DNA of 64,000 nt, from NCBI GenBank assembly GCA_030652995.1, contig JAUSAG010000009.1, forward strand, positions 1-64,000. Direction: 5' to 3'. Each line of letters begins with the position of its first letter. Positions within the stretch are counted from its first letter, which is position 1. The notes under the pieces are model-generated. The model did no database searches, was not told the origin of the DNA, and saw only the letters and a list, made by a program, of their open reading frames with translations. Below are positions 6,487 through 16,528 of this stretch, piece after piece. The stretch is from Methylotenera sp. (lineage in GTDB: Bacteria > Pseudomonadota > Gammaproteobacteria > Burkholderiales > Methylophilaceae). A program made the translations under genes and the position numbers.

Positions 6487-7896
6487 ATGATGGCGGCAAA
6501 AACGCTTTACGATAAATTGTGGGATTCGCACGTGGTGCATGAAGATGCTGACGGCACTTGTTTAATTTATATTGACCGTCACTTGGTACATGAAGTGACT
6601 AGCCCGCAAGCTTTTGAAGGCTTGCGTTTGGCCGGTCGTAAGCCTTGGCGTCCTGATACGCTTGTGGCGAACCCTGACCACAATACGCCGACCAAAGATT
6701 GGGATAAAGGTATCGAAGACCCAATCTCTCGTTTGCAAGTTGAAACACTTGATAGCAATATTAAAGAAACAGGCGCTTTGGTTTACTTCCCGTTCAAGCA
6801 TGCCAATCAAGGTATTATTCACGTCATTGGCCCTGAGAACGGCACGACATTGCCAGGCATGACGGTGGTGTGTGGCGATAGTCATACTTCTACCCATGGT
6901 GCATTTGGTGCCTTGGCGCACGGGATTGGCACCTCAGAAGTTGAGCATGTCATGGCGACACAAACTTTAATTGCCAAAAAATCTAAAAGCCTATTGGTCA
7001 AAGTGGATGGCCAATTGGGCGTTGGCGTGACCGCAAAGGATGTGGCTTTGGCCATTATCGGCAAAATTGGTACGGCTGGCGGCAATGGCTTTGCCATTGA
7101 GTTTGGCGGTGAAGTGATTCGCGCGCTCTCTATGGAAGGCCGCATGACTATTTGCAATATGGCGATTGAGGCAGGCGCGCGCGCAGGTATTATCGCGCCA
7201 GATGCCAAAACAGCAGAATACTTAAAAGGCCGTCAATATGCACCAAAACCAGCAGACTGGGATAAAGCTGTGGCTTATTGGAACACATTAGCAACGGATG
7301 CTGATGCAACATTCGATAGTGTAGTTGAGCTAAAAGGCGCAGACATTGCACCGCAAGTCACTTGGGGTACATCGCCTGAGCAAGTGTTGCCGATTAACGG
7401 CCGCGTACCAGACCCAGCACAAGAGAAAGATGCCACTAAACGCACCAGTATTGAAAATGCCTTGAAATATATGGGCTTAACTGCCAATACGCCAATTGAA
7501 GAGATTAAATTGGATAAAATCTTTATCGGCTCATGCACCAATAGCCGCATAGAAGATTTACGTGCAGCAGCGGTCGTAGCAAGAGGCAAAAAAGTGGCGA
7601 GCTCTATTAAGTTGGCGATGGTGGTGCCAGGTTCTGGTCAAGTAAAACGCATGGCCGAAGCAGAAGGTCTCGATAAAATATTTACCGAAGCAGGTTTTGA
7701 ATGGCGTGAACCAGGTTGCAGCATGTGCTTAGCGATGAACGCTGACAGACTCAGCCCAGGCGAGCGCTGCGCTTCTACCTCAAACCGCAATTTTGAAGGT
7801 CGCCAAGGCCAAGGCGGGCGCACGCATTTGGTCAGTCCAGCGATGGCAGTTGCCGCGGCTATTGCAGGCCATTTTGTTGACGTGCGAAATATTTAG
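6487..7896 (+). CDS. leuC: 3-isopropylmalate dehydratase, large subunit
   Basis: This 469-residue aconitase-family subunit isomerises 2- to 3-isopropylmalate (and citramalate in the CimA route) together with LeuD. The Fe-S ligand regions are visible: [24 protein letters not shown] and GCSMCLAMN. The AAGGAG ribosome site precedes a double ATG at 6487/6490. It leads a leuC-leuD-leuB operon, with leuD starting 15 bases after its stop. Length is standard for the proteobacterial enzyme. Confidence 0.97.
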   Translation: MMAAKTLYDKLWDSHVVHEDADGTCLIYIDRHLVHEVTSPQAFEGLRLAGRKPWRPDTLVANPDHNTPTKDWDKGIEDPISRLQVETLDSNIKETGALVYFPFKHANQGIIHVIGPENGTTLPGMTVVCGDSHTSTHGAFGALAHGIGTSEVEHVMATQTLIAKKSKSLLVKVDGQLGVGVTAKDVALAIIGKIGTAGGNGFAIEFGGEVIRALSMEGRMTICNMAIEAGARAGIIAPDAKTAEYLKGRQYAPKPADWDKAVAYWNTLATDADATFDSVVELKGADIAPQVTWGTSPEQVLPINGRVPDPAQEKDATKRTSIENALKYMGLTANTPIEEIKLDKIFIGSCTNSRIEDLRAAAVVARGKKVASSIKLAMVVPGSGQVKRMAEAEGLDKIFTEAGFEWREPGCSMCLAMNADRLSPGERCASTSNRNFEGRQGQGGRTHLVSPAMAVAAAIAGHFVDVRNI

Positions 7897-7911
7897 TTAG
7901 GATATAAAACA

Positions 7912-8550
7912 ATGAAAGCATTTACCCAATTAAAAGGCTTAGCTTGCCCGATAGACCGCGCCAATATTGACACTGACGCGATTATTCCAAAGCAATTTTT
8001 AAAATCTATCAAACGATCAGGTTTCGGCCCGTATTTGTTTGATGAGTGGCGCTACAAAGACCATGGCGAACCAGGTATGGATTGTACCAATAGGCCGCTA
8101 AACGAAGATTTTGTACTCAATCTACCACGCTACAAAGGCGCACAAGTGATGCTTGCGCGTGAAAATTTTGGTTGTGGCTCAAGCCGTGAACATGCGCCTT
8201 GGGCAATTGAAGATTACGGCTTTCGCGTGATTATTGCACCGAGCTATGCCGATATTTTCTTTAACAATTGCTATAAAAATGGCATGCTGCCGATTGTGGC
8301 GAGTCATGCCATGGTCGATAAATTATTTAAAGAATGTCAAGAAAATGTGGGTTATAGCTTAAACGTAGACTTGCCTTCGCAAACCGTGACTTTGCCTTCT
8401 GGTGAAACCTTTGGTTTTGAAATTAATGCGACATCTAAACATAATTTATTGAATGGTTTAGACGAAATTGGCTTAACACTATTGCATGCGGAAAAGATTA
8501 AAACATTCGAGCAAAAACATAAGCAAAATCAGCCGTGGTTGTTTGCTTAA
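7912..8550 (+). CDS. leuD: 3-isopropylmalate dehydratase, small subunit
   Basis: The 212-residue swivel-domain subunit has [14 protein letters not shown] near the start and the [25 protein letters not shown] signature. It forms the active isomerase with LeuC, and TAGGATA upstream provides the ribosome site. It is separated from leuB by 58 bases that contain a strong GC-rich hairpin. Confidence 0.97.
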   Translation: MKAFTQLKGLACPIDRANIDTDAIIPKQFLKSIKRSGFGPYLFDEWRYKDHGEPGMDCTNRPLNEDFVLNLPRYKGAQVMLARENFGCGSSREHAPWAIEDYGFRVIIAPSYADIFFNNCYKNGMLPIVASHAMVDKLFKECQENVGYSLNVDLPSQTVTLPSGETFGFEINATSKHNLLNGLDEIGLTLLHAEKIKTFEQKHKQNQPWLFA

Positions 8551-8558
8551 CTAAATAA

Positions 8559-8584
8559 CCCCTCTCCCGCCAGCAGGAGAGGGG
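8559..8584. repeat. 9-bp perfect hairpin in the leuD-leuB gap
   Basis: CCCCTCTCC (8559-8567) and GGAGAGGGG (8576-8584) pair around an 8-base loop. No T-tract follows, so it is not a typical terminator. It may be a REP-like element or stabilise the upstream mRNA end, giving different leuCD and leuB expression. Confidence 0.6.
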
Positions 8585-8608
8585 GCTAAAACATAGAGGA
8601 TAAATAAA

Positions 8609-9679
8609 ATGACAATGAAAATTGCAGTATTACCCGGTGATGGCATCGGTCCAGAAATTGTTACACAAGCACTTCGTGTACTTGATGTGTTGAAAAATGA
8701 AGGCATGGCAATGGAGTTTACTGAAGCGCCTTTGGGTGGCCAGGCTTATGACCAATTCGGTCATCCATATCCAGAATTTACGCAAAAAATCTGCCGTGCC
8801 GCAGATGCAGTATTGCTAGGCGCAGTAGGCGGTCCACAATATGACAATTTGGATCGTCCGTTACGCCCAGAGCGTGGTTTGTTGGGCATTCGTAAAGACT
8901 TAGGTTTGTTCGCAAACTTGCGTCCTGCGGTGTTGTATCCGGAATTAGCCAATGCTTCTACGCTTAAGCCAGAAGTGGTGGCGGGTTTAGATATTATGAT
9001 TGTGCGCGAATTGACGGGTGATGTGTACTTTGGCCAACCGCGCGGCATGCGCGTGAACGAAGAGGGTGAGCGCGAAGGCTTTAACACCATGATTTATAAA
9101 GAGTCTGAAGTGCGCCGAATTGCGCATGTGGCATTTGATATTGCCATGAAGCGTGGCAAAAAATTGTGCTCAGTGGACAAAGCCAACGTGCTAGAAACCA
9201 CCGAGTTCTGGAAAGAAATCGTGATTGATGTAGCGAAAGAATACCCAGAAGTGGCGTTGAGCCATATGTACGTAGACAACGCTGCAATGCAGTTAATTCG
9301 CAACCCAAAACAATTTGACGTGATAGTGACAGGCAATATCTTTGGTGACATCTTGTCAGACGAAGCGTCTATGTTGACAGGCTCTATCGGCATGTTGGCT
9401 TCAGCTTCACTCAACGAAACCAAAAAAGGCTTGTACGAGCCATCACACGGTTCAGCCCCTGATATTGCAGGTAAGAACTTAGCCAACCCAATTGCGACGA
9501 TACTTTCAGTGGCGATGATGTTGCGTTACACCTTTGATAACGAGACTGCTGCACAGCGCATTGAAAATGCGGTCAAAAAAGTATTAGCCGCAGGTTACCG
9601 TACAGGCGACATTTTTGAAGAAGGCATGAAACGTGTATCATGCTCTGAAATGGGTGATCAAATCGTTGCTGCAATGTAA
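8609..9679 (+). CDS. leuB: 3-isopropylmalate dehydrogenase
   Basis: The 356-residue NAD-dependent enzyme oxidatively decarboxylates 3-isopropylmalate in leucine synthesis. Visible features are the N-terminal [11 protein letters not shown], the substrate-binding region [10 protein letters not shown], the catalytic-Lys area [15 protein letters not shown] and the NAD-binding [11 protein letters not shown]...[16 protein letters not shown] second ATG lies at 8615. A strong terminator follows, closing the leuCDB operon. Confidence 0.97.
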   Translation: MTMKIAVLPGDGIGPEIVTQALRVLDVLKNEGMAMEFTEAPLGGQAYDQFGHPYPEFTQKICRAADAVLLGAVGGPQYDNLDRPLRPERGLLGIRKDLGLFANLRPAVLYPELANASTLKPEVVAGLDIMIVRELTGDVYFGQPRGMRVNEEGEREGFNTMIYKESEVRRIAHVAFDIAMKRGKKLCSVDKANVLETTEFWKEIVIDVAKEYPEVALSHMYVDNAAMQLIRNPKQFDVIVTGNIFGDILSDEASMLTGSIGMLASASLNETKKGLYEPSHGSAPDIAGKNLANPIATILSVAMMLRYTFDNETAAQRIENAVKKVLAAGYRTGDIFEEGMKRVSCSEMGDQIVAAM

Positions 9680-9701
9680 CCTTTGTTACTTAAGTTGTAT
9701 G

Positions 9702-9732
9702 AAAAAGCGGCGCTTTTAAAGTGTCGCTTTTT
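9702..9732 (+). terminator. Terminator after leuB
   Basis: A 13-bp stem (9702-9714 with 9720-9732, two G-U pairs) begins with A5 and ends in T5, typical of a bidirectional Rho-independent terminator. Confidence 0.75.
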
Positions 9733-9805
9733 ACATAAAACATTCATAATGTCATTAAAATAACAACGTGTTATAAAATACGAGTTATAAAAAAAGGATA
9801 AAATT

Positions 9806-9925
9806 ATGTTAAAACATTTTGTATTAATTGCCCTAGTGATAGGAATTGCTGGTTGCAATACGATTCATGGTGTTGGTAAGGATATTGAAAAAGCTGGCGA
9901 AGCTGTTCAAAAATCAACTAAATAA
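9806..9925 (+). CDS. Entericidin A/B-family small lipoprotein
   Basis: The 39-residue product begins MLKHFVLIALVIGIAGC, a short signal peptide with a lipobox ending at Cys17. It continues NTIHGVGKDIEKAGEAVQKSTK, the amphipathic GxGKDIxKxGExIxxS core of entericidins. These are small membrane lipoproteins described in enterics as an antidote/toxin pair linked to stationary-phase lysis. Only one copy is present here, so no pair is visible. AAAAAGGA precedes the ATG. It lies alone between the leuB terminator and asd. Confidence 0.88.
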   Translation: MLKHFVLIALVIGIAGCNTIHGVGKDIEKAGEAVQKSTK

Positions 9926-9960
9926 ATTTACGGCAGTAGGCCGTTACGATAGGTTTAAGT

Positions 9961-11073
9961 ATGCTAAAAGTAGGATTTGTAGGCTGGCGCGGTATGGTGG
10001 GTTCAGTCCTCATGCAACGCATGATGGAGGAAAATGATTTCGCGCACATTGAGCCGCAATTTTTCACAACGTCACAAGTTGGTGGAAAAGCGCCGAACGT
10101 CGGTAAAGATTCTGCGCCATTAAAAGACGCAATGAATATCGCGGAACTAGCGCAAATGGACGCGATTATCTCGTGCCAAGGTGGCGATTACACTAGTGAA
10201 GTATTTCCAAAACTCCGTGCAAATGGCTGGACTGGTCATTGGATAGATGCAGCCTCTACACTGCGAATGGAAAAAGACGCTGTGATTATTCTTGATCCAG
10301 TCAATATGCATGTAATTCAAGACGCCTATACGCACGGCAATAAAAACTGGGTTGGCGGTAACTGCACTGTTTCACTCATGCTAATGGCTTTAAATGGTTT
10401 GTTTAAAGCGAATTTAGTCGAGTGGGCAACCTCAATGACCTATCAAGCAGCCTCCGGTGCTGGCGCGCAGAATATGCGCGAATTACTCAAGCAGATGGGC
10501 GAGGCGCACTTTGCCGCCAGCGAGTTGTTAGCTGATCCAGCATCTGCGATTTTAGATATTGACCGCACGGTAGCCGGTACATTGCGTGATGACGCTTTTC
10601 CAGTTGCCAATTTTGGCGTACCACTGGCTGGAAGTCTTATCCCATGGATTGATAAAGATCTTGGCAACGGTCAAAGCAAAGAAGAGTGGAAAGGCGGCGC
10701 TGAGACTAATAAAATTTTAGGTCGCGAAGCTAACCCCATTATTATTGACGGTCTTTGTGTGCGCATCGGTGCCATGCGTTGCCATAGCCAGGCGCTCACA
10801 ATCAAACTTACCAAAGATGTACCATTGGATGAAATCAATCAAATGTTAGCTGAGGCTAATCAATGGGCAAAAGTGATTCCCAATGAACGTGAACCTAGTA
10901 TGCGCGAGCTTACGCCAGCCGCAGTGACAGGCAAATTAACAACGCCAGTCGGACGTTTGCGTAAATTGAGCATGGGAAACGATTATTTATCTGCATTTAC
11001 GGTAGGTGACCAATTGCTGTGGGGTGCGGCTGAGCCGTTACGCCGTATGTTGCGGATTTTAATAGAAAAGTAG
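9961..11073 (+). CDS. asd: Aspartate-semialdehyde dehydrogenase
   Basis: This 370-residue enzyme of the Gram-negative type reduces aspartyl phosphate to aspartate semialdehyde, the branch point to Lys, Met, Thr and cell-wall diaminopimelate. Visible are the NADP-binding [18 protein letters not shown], the catalytic Cys in [13 protein letters not shown], and the substrate-binding [19 protein letters not shown] 9961 gives the canonical N-terminus. The position between leuB and fimV is conserved in many betaproteobacteria. Confidence 0.97.
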   Translation: MLKVGFVGWRGMVGSVLMQRMMEENDFAHIEPQFFTTSQVGGKAPNVGKDSAPLKDAMNIAELAQMDAIISCQGGDYTSEVFPKLRANGWTGHWIDAASTLRMEKDAVIILDPVNMHVIQDAYTHGNKNWVGGNCTVSLMLMALNGLFKANLVEWATSMTYQAASGAGAQNMRELLKQMGEAHFAASELLADPASAILDIDRTVAGTLRDDAFPVANFGVPLAGSLIPWIDKDLGNGQSKEEWKGGAETNKILGREANPIIIDGLCVRIGAMRCHSQALTIKLTKDVPLDEINQMLAEANQWAKVIPNEREPSMRELTPAAVTGKLTTPVGRLRKLSMGNDYLSAFTVGDQLLWGAAEPLRRMLRILIEK

Positions 11074-11226
11074 TGAGGATTATCCCTTCATTGATGTCTA
11101 AATCATAACAATGAAGGTCGGCAGCCAGATAGGGGTTGGAATATAATGTGCATTATGAGCTTGCATAGCTAACTGTTTGATGTTATTTTCATATTGCAAA
11201 TTTTTAGTTTGATTAAAGGTAGCAGT

Positions 11227-14200
11227 GTGCATAAATCGAAAATAAAGCAAATCTCGTTGGCTGTCTGTTTGGCATTTATACCTTTTTATGGTTTTGCTGC
11301 AGGGTTAGGTAAGCTAAACGTAAGCTCGGGTTTAGGTGAGCCGCTTCGCGCTGAAGTGATGCTATTATCAGTCACACCAGAAGAGCTTTCAACAATGGTT
11401 GCTAGCATTGCTTCTGAAGAAGCCTACGCCGTACAAGGCATCTCTCGTCTTGGTATTCATAGCAACATTAAAGTAGATTTAGCTAAAAATGCAGATGGGG
11501 CACCGGTCCTCAGACTGTTCACCAATCAACCTATTAGCGATCCGTATTTGGATATGCTTATTCAAGTAGATTGGGCATCGGGTCGGTTATTGCGCGAATA
11601 TACGATTTTATTAGACCCACCTGGCTATAAAGATGCGCTTAGTAGTGCATCAACCTCAACAGTTTCACTTCCATCTGCAGCAAGTAAGCAAAACCGGGAT
11701 GTAATCTCTAGTGGTGCTAGTTCAAGTACATTTGATGACGTACAACAACCTTCTAAAAATTCTAAAAATTTCAAAAAACAAAGTAAGCAAATTAAAGCGC
11801 AACAAGATCAAAGTGAAGTTGGCGGAGATGCGGCGCCAAATCAGTTGATTTCAACGCGGGGGGATACCTTAAATTCACTTGCAAAAGAAATGCAAGTTGA
11901 AGGGGTGAGCTTAGATCAAATGCTCGTAGGTTTATTTGAGCAAAATAAACAAGCTTTCACCAACGGAAATATGAACCAGCTTAAGGTTGGGCAGATTATC
12001 AAAGCGCCTTCAAAAGAAGTTTTGACGGCCATTGGAGCACAGGAGGCTAGGCAGGCTGTTAAGGTACATTCAGCCAACTGGAATGACTATCGTAACGCTT
12101 TGGCTGGTAACGTGGCCGCAAAATCAGTCATTGAAGAAGTCGAACAAAAGCAATCTGCATCTGGAAAAATTACCACTGCTGAAGATCAAGCGACTCCGAT
12201 TAAAGCTGGTGCGCAAGATGTAGTTAAATTGTCGGCTGGCGAGAAAGACAATACAAAAGCCGGTAAAGACGGTGATAAAAATGCAAAAGATTCAGCACTA
12301 CAGCTTTCAGTATTACAAGAAGAGGCAATAGCGCGTGAAAAGGCATATAAAGAGTCGCAGCAACGGATTAGTGCGTTAGAGAAGCAAATTGAAGATATGC
12401 AAAAGTTACTGGTTTTGAAAAACCAAACCATGACAGATTTGCAAAAAAATGCTGAGCAAACCATCACTACAGTTGAGGATGAATCGGCAAATAATCAAGT
12501 CAAGACAGTCGCTGAAGTAAAAACCGCAGTAAAACCTGAAGTAAACCCAGTGCCTCCAGTAGTTAAGGCGCCTGCTGAAGTGTTGGCAGAGCCATCACTT
12601 TTTGGCGATGTAGATATGACGCTGTTAGGTGGCGCTGCTGGCGTTACTTTGCTGGGCGCTGGCTGGTTGTTTTTGCGTAATAAACGCAGGAAAGATTTAG
12701 ACAGCTTTGAGCGGGGTATTTTAACTTCAGGTGGCCTACGCGCAAACACCGTGTTTGGTAATACTACGGGTAGTTCTAGCAATTCAGACACTTCATTCTT
12801 GACGGACTTTGCTCAAAGTGCTGATGGCAGCATGATTGACACCAACGATGTTGATCCTATCGCTGAGGCCGAAGTTTACATGGCGTACGGTCGTGATGCA
12901 CAAGCAGAAGAAATCTTAAAAGATGCTATCTTAAAAGAACCAAAACGTTACGAGTTACATTTAAAACTACTAGAAATGTACGCGGGTCGTAAAGATGCAG
13001 CTGCATTTGAAACCATCGCTGGCGAACTTTACACAACATTAGGGGCAGGTGATCCTACATGGGCGAAAATTGCTGAGCTTGGTATCACAATTGAGCCTGA
13101 GAATCCGCTGTACGACATTAGCAATATAGTTAGTGCTGATGTCTTGGCGGCAGGAAAGTCTGATGTTTCTGATCTCGATGAAATTGCTACCTCAGCTGAA
13201 GATGGTCTCGATTTTTCATTAGATACAGTAGAGCCGATTGCAGATAATAAACCCGTAATTGAGCCAATTATTGATGATGCTAATTCCGCTGTTATGCAAA
13301 GTTTTGCAACAACAGAAAATGTTGATCACGACCAATCGTTCGATTTGGGTAGTGTTGATGTTGCTACAAGCGAAAATATTGCTGAACCTGATGTAGATTT
13401 AGTTAGTACTGATGAGCAAGATCTAGGTGTTATTGAGCTGGAATTACCGGAAATTGGTTCAACAGAAGTAGCAACTGTAGCGGATGCTGTTGATGCGTTA
13501 GAGAGTGGTAAGCACGTTGTTGAAGTGGATAGTAGCAATGATAATTTGATGGATTTTGATATTTCAGATTTCAATGTGAAAGAGGAAGTTTCAGTTGAGC
13601 CTCTAGCTGAAACCTTAATTGAACCACCTCTAGCCGAAGCCGTTTCTGCTTCAGCGGTTGAGGATGAGCCGGTTTTTGAATTTGCAAATACGTTTGATGT
13701 TGCGGCTGACTTAAATCTGCCTAATGAGGTTGAACAGCCGGATCGAGAAATAAGCAGTGATGCTGTTGAATTTGGTTTGGAATTTGACGTTCCTGATGTT
13801 GTAACCGATGTCACTACTACGGACTTGGCGCCACAGGCTCAAACTCAGTCAGCCTCAGAGATCGAGCCTGATGCTGAGGAGATTTCTTTTGACTTTCCGT
13901 TGGTAGAGGATGAAGCGTTAACTGACGATTATGAAAGTTTGGCTCTAGGTAATGAAATTGATGCCAATGCGTTTGATTTTTCAGCAATTAGTTTGGATTT
14001 AGGCGAGGATGATGTAAAAGCTGAGGAAGGGTTTGCTAAGGATGACTTATCTGTTGAATTAGCAGCGCCAACCGCATCTGAAAATCAAGATGTTGATATT
14101 AAACTTGATTTAGTCGCAGCCTACATTGATATGGATGACAAAGAGGGCGCACGTGAATTGTTAGATGAAGTACTTAAAGAGGGTGGCCCGCAACAGGTGC

Positions 14201-14235
14201 AGCGTGCTGAGCAGTTATTAGCAAGTTTGGCATAG
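11227..14235 (+). CDS. fimV: FimV-family polar/type IV pilus assembly protein
   Basis: This large (1002-residue) acidic protein has a signal peptide (residues 1-25, ending GFAAG) and the FimV N-terminal domain LGKLNVSSGLGEPLRAEV. A LysM-like peptidoglycan-binding segment (about 207-262), a coiled coil (about 370-410) and one transmembrane helix (about 465-490, GGAAGVTLLGAGWLFL) follow. The cytoplasmic part has TPR-like motifs and a long acidic repeat-rich stretch, and ends in the FimV C-terminal module (VDIKLDLVAAYIDMDDKEGARELLDEVL). FimV organises cell poles, type IV pili and twitching in gammaproteobacteria. GTG 11227 with AAAGG upstream is preferred over an in-frame TTG at 11194 because it gives a normal signal peptide. 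Confidence 0.92.
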   Translation: MHKSKIKQISLAVCLAFIPFYGFAAGLGKLNVSSGLGEPLRAEVMLLSVTPEELSTMVASIASEEAYAVQGISRLGIHSNIKVDLAKNADGAPVLRLFTNQPISDPYLDMLIQVDWASGRLLREYTILLDPPGYKDALSSASTSTVSLPSAASKQNRDVISSGASSSTFDDVQQPSKNSKNFKKQSKQIKAQQDQSEVGGDAAPNQLISTRGDTLNSLAKEMQVEGVSLDQMLVGLFEQNKQAFTNGNMNQLKVGQIIKAPSKEVLTAIGAQEARQAVKVHSANWNDYRNALAGNVAAKSVIEEVEQKQSASGKITTAEDQATPIKAGAQDVVKLSAGEKDNTKAGKDGDKNAKDSALQLSVLQEEAIAREKAYKESQQRISALEKQIEDMQKLLVLKNQTMTDLQKNAEQTITTVEDESANNQVKTVAEVKTAVKPEVNPVPPVVKAPAEVLAEPSLFGDVDMTLLGGAAGVTLLGAGWLFLRNKRRKDLDSFERGILTSGGLRANTVFGNTTGSSSNSDTSFLTDFAQSADGSMIDTNDVDPIAEAEVYMAYGRDAQAEEILKDAILKEPKRYELHLKLLEMYAGRKDAAAFETIAGELYTTLGAGDPTWAKIAELGITIEPENPLYDISNIVSADVLAAGKSDVSDLDEIATSAEDGLDFSLDTVEPIADNKPVIEPIIDDANSAVMQSFATTENVDHDQSFDLGSVDVATSENIAEPDVDLVSTDEQDLGVIELELPEIGSTEVATVADAVDALESGKHVVEVDSSNDNLMDFDISDFNVKEEVSVEPLAETLIEPPLAEAVSASAVEDEPVFEFANTFDVAADLNLPNEVEQPDREISSDAVEFGLEFDVPDVVTDVTTTDLAPQAQTQSASEIEPDAEEISFDFPLVEDEALTDDYESLALGNEIDANAFDFSAISLDLGEDDVKAEEGFAKDDLSVELAAPTASENQDVDIKLDLVAAYIDMDDKEGARELLDEVLKEGGPQQVQRAEQLLASLA

Positions 14236-14255
14236 TTAACGCTATTTAGAAGATT

Positions 14256-14283
14256 AAGCCGAGCTAAACGCTCGGCTTTTTTT
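14256..14283 (+). terminator. Terminator after fimV
   Basis: A perfect 9-bp stem AAGCCGAGC / GCTCGGCTT with a 5-base loop is followed by eight further T residues or near-T positions. Confidence 0.92.
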
Positions 14284-14365
14284 ATCTGGCTTAAATGGTT
14301 TTTAATCGCTGATCAACTATTTTTCGGAAATCCATTTTTAGTTCAACATTGGCTCACGTTTACTG

Positions 14366-14998
14366 ATGCATCCTATTATTAAAATATTAAGCTTTATTTT
14401 GACGCTGTTACTTATGAATTTTTTAAGTAATTCACTATTGCATCTACTTTTTATTGGCGTTTGTATGATTGCAATGAGCTTGCAAATGCGTAGCTTTACG
14501 CGCGTTGTGATGCGTATGCGCTGGTTGTTTATTTCGATATTGGTTATTTACGGACTTGGTACGCCCGGTGAATTGATTCCACATATTCCCCTTGATTTTG
14601 CACCTACTTTTGATGGTTTGCAGTTAGGGCTATTACATATAGAAAGAATAACTATTGCCTTGGCCACGCTTAATATATTGTTTATCACCGGTTCAAAACA
14701 AGACATAATTCTTGGTTTATATATATTACTTAGCCCGCTTAAATATGTAGGGTTAAATATTGAAAAATTTGCTGTAAGATTGTTTTTAACGCTTGAGTAT
14801 GTTGAGGACTTTGCAACGCAGCGACATAAGCCATTTGACTTAAATAATTTTGATCACCTTTATTTAAGTACGGATGATGTATCGAGTGAAAAAATAGTTG
14901 TTTTTAATCAAATGCCTTTTAGGCTATTAGATAAAGTATTGATCGTAATTTTTATGATAATAGCTTCAATTTGTCTGGTATTGGGATTGCGCTCGTGA
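14366..14998 (+). CDS. EcfT/CbiQ-like integral membrane protein
   Basis: The 210-residue, strongly hydrophobic protein has about five predicted membrane segments (near 7-45, 52-66, 85-110, 112-130 and 188-208). GLQLGLLHIERITIALATLNILF resembles the transmembrane T component of energy-coupling-factor vitamin or metal transporters. The paired Ala-Arg-Gly coupling motifs of true EcfT proteins are not apparent, and no ATPase or S-component gene is nearby, so the transport role is tentative. The gene sits in the fimV-truA gap and overlaps truA by four bases (GTGA), implying co-translation. A divergent membrane protein of another family cannot be excluded. Confidence 0.5.
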   Translation: MHPIIKILSFILTLLLMNFLSNSLLHLLFIGVCMIAMSLQMRSFTRVVMRMRWLFISILVIYGLGTPGELIPHIPLDFAPTFDGLQLGLLHIERITIALATLNILFITGSKQDIILGLYILLSPLKYVGLNIEKFAVRLFLTLEYVEDFATQRHKPFDLNNFDHLYLSTDDVSSEKIVVFNQMPFRLLDKVLIVIFMIIASICLVLGLRS

Positions 14999-15780
14999 AA
15001 TATGCATTAGGGATATCTTATGATGGCGCACATTTTTGTGGGTGGCAAAGCCAACCGAATGCCGGTGCTGTGCAGGATGCATTAGAGGCAGCCATTACAA
15101 GCATCGCTCAGCATACCGTTAGAGTGCATGCCGCAGGCCGCACTGATACAGGCGTGCATGCACTTGGTCAAGTTGTACATTTTAATACAGAGGCTATACG
15201 CCCGATTTCTGCATGGGTGCGTGGCGTAAATGCACATTTGCCACCAACAGTACGTGTGGAGTGGGCGCATCAAGTAGCCGATGACTTTCATGCTAGATTT
15301 TCAGCTTTTAGTCGTAGCTATCAGTATTTGCTGGTCAATTCATCGGTAGCGCCTGCGCTGATGGCAAATAAAGCTGGTTGGTTTCATTTGCCTCTGGATT
15401 TTTCAGCCATGCGTGAGGCCGCTAGCTATCTGGTTGGGCAGCATGATTTTAGTGCATTTAGAGCCTCTGAATGCCAGGCAGCATCACCAATCAGACATTT
15501 AACAGAAGCCGGTGTTTGTGTGGCTGGGCAGTATTTTGTATTTAACTTCTCTGCAAATGCTTTTTTGCAACATCAGGTGCGCAATATGATCGGTGCCTTG
15601 ATTTACGTGGGTAAAGGCAATTATCCACCTAGCTATATTAAGGAGTTATTACAAAAGCGAGATCGTACGTTGTCGCCGCCAACTTTCTCACCTTGTGGAT
15701 TGTATTTAACGGGTGTCGGGTATGATGAAAAATGGGGGTTGCCTCAACGCTCCCAACATGGCTTGCAGGTGCTTATTTAG
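14995..15780 (+). CDS. truA: tRNA pseudouridine(38-40) synthase
   Basis: The 261-residue enzyme modifies uridines 38-40 of the tRNA anticodon stem. The catalytic Asp motif AGRTDTGVHALGQVVHF is intact, as is the C-terminal FLQHQVRNMIGALIYVG. The GTG at 14995 shares its bases with the upstream stop (GTGA), and starting there gives the canonical MKYALGISYDGAHFCGW N-terminus. It is translationally coupled to the membrane-protein gene upstream. Confidence 0.95.
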   Translation: MKYALGISYDGAHFCGWQSQPNAGAVQDALEAAITSIAQHTVRVHAAGRTDTGVHALGQVVHFNTEAIRPISAWVRGVNAHLPPTVRVEWAHQVADDFHARFSAFSRSYQYLLVNSSVAPALMANKAGWFHLPLDFSAMREAASYLVGQHDFSAFRASECQAASPIRHLTEAGVCVAGQYFVFNFSANAFLQHQVRNMIGALIYVGKGNYPPSYIKELLQKRDRTLSPPTFSPCGLYLTGVGYDEKWGLPQRSQHGLQVLI

Positions 15781-15858
15781 CGGTACAATAGCACCTTGTG
15801 ATTTAATGCTGTTGTTAAAAAATCTTGTGATATAGCTCGTCAGCTTAAGGATGGTGCT

Positions 15859-16473
15859 TTGAGAGTTAGAGTTAAAATTTGTGGTATTACGCGTGTGGAA
15901 GATGCTTTAAACGCAGTAGCTAACGGTGCAGATGCCATTGGTTTGGTATTTTACGCTCCCAGCCCGCGTTGTGTCAGCATTGCAGAAGCTATTGAAATCG
16001 CCAATAAAATTCCTGCTTTTGTGAGTGTGGTTGGCTTATTTGTAGATGCGGAAGCCAGCTTTATTGAAGAGGTGATGTCGCAAGTGAAATTAGATTTACT
16101 GCAATTTCACGGTGACGAAACACCTGAAGCTTGCGCGCGTTATAGACTGCCTTTTATCAAAGCAATTCGCGTTAAGTTGGACACAAATTTGGTACAATGT
16201 GCACAAGATTTTTCTGTAGCCAAAGCCTTGTTATTGGATACTTATACCGAGGGTGTAGCAGGCGGTACCGGGCACGTATTTGATTGGAATTTAATTCCAG
16301 CAACCTTAGAAAAACCTGTGATTCTTGCTGGTGGTTTAAATGCGCAAAATGTGGCGCAGGCCATTACACAGGTAAAACCTTATGCGGTGGATGTAAGCGG
16401 CGGTGTGGAAATTTCAAAAGGAATTAAAGATGCAACGAAAATTGCTGCATTTATGCAACAGGTTTATATATAG
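15859..16473 (+). CDS. trpF: Phosphoribosylanthranilate isomerase
   Basis: The 204-residue TIM-barrel enzyme performs the Amadori rearrangement in tryptophan synthesis. Visible are [13 protein letters not shown] with the catalytic Cys, [30 protein letters not shown] and the phosphate-binding [11 protein letters not shown]...DVSGGVE. The start is a TTG at 15859 with AAGGA eight bases upstream. It begins the trpF-trpB-trpA-accD-folC run, while trpEGDC must be elsewhere, as is usual in betaproteobacteria. Confidence 0.95.
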   Translation: MRVRVKICGITRVEDALNAVANGADAIGLVFYAPSPRCVSIAEAIEIANKIPAFVSVVGLFVDAEASFIEEVMSQVKLDLLQFHGDETPEACARYRLPFIKAIRVKLDTNLVQCAQDFSVAKALLLDTYTEGVAGGTGHVFDWNLIPATLEKPVILAGGLNAQNVAQAITQVKPYAVDVSGGVEISKGIKDATKIAAFMQQVYI

Positions 16474-16528
16474 TGAGTTTCAGGCAGTAAGCTTCGAGAT
16501 GCAAATAAGTTAATGTGGAGAGTAAATA

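Noticed and set aside
13326-13814. A long antisense ORF within fimV
   Set aside because: It is a Ser/Thr-rich shadow of the acidic fimV repeat region, with no ribosome site or family resemblance.
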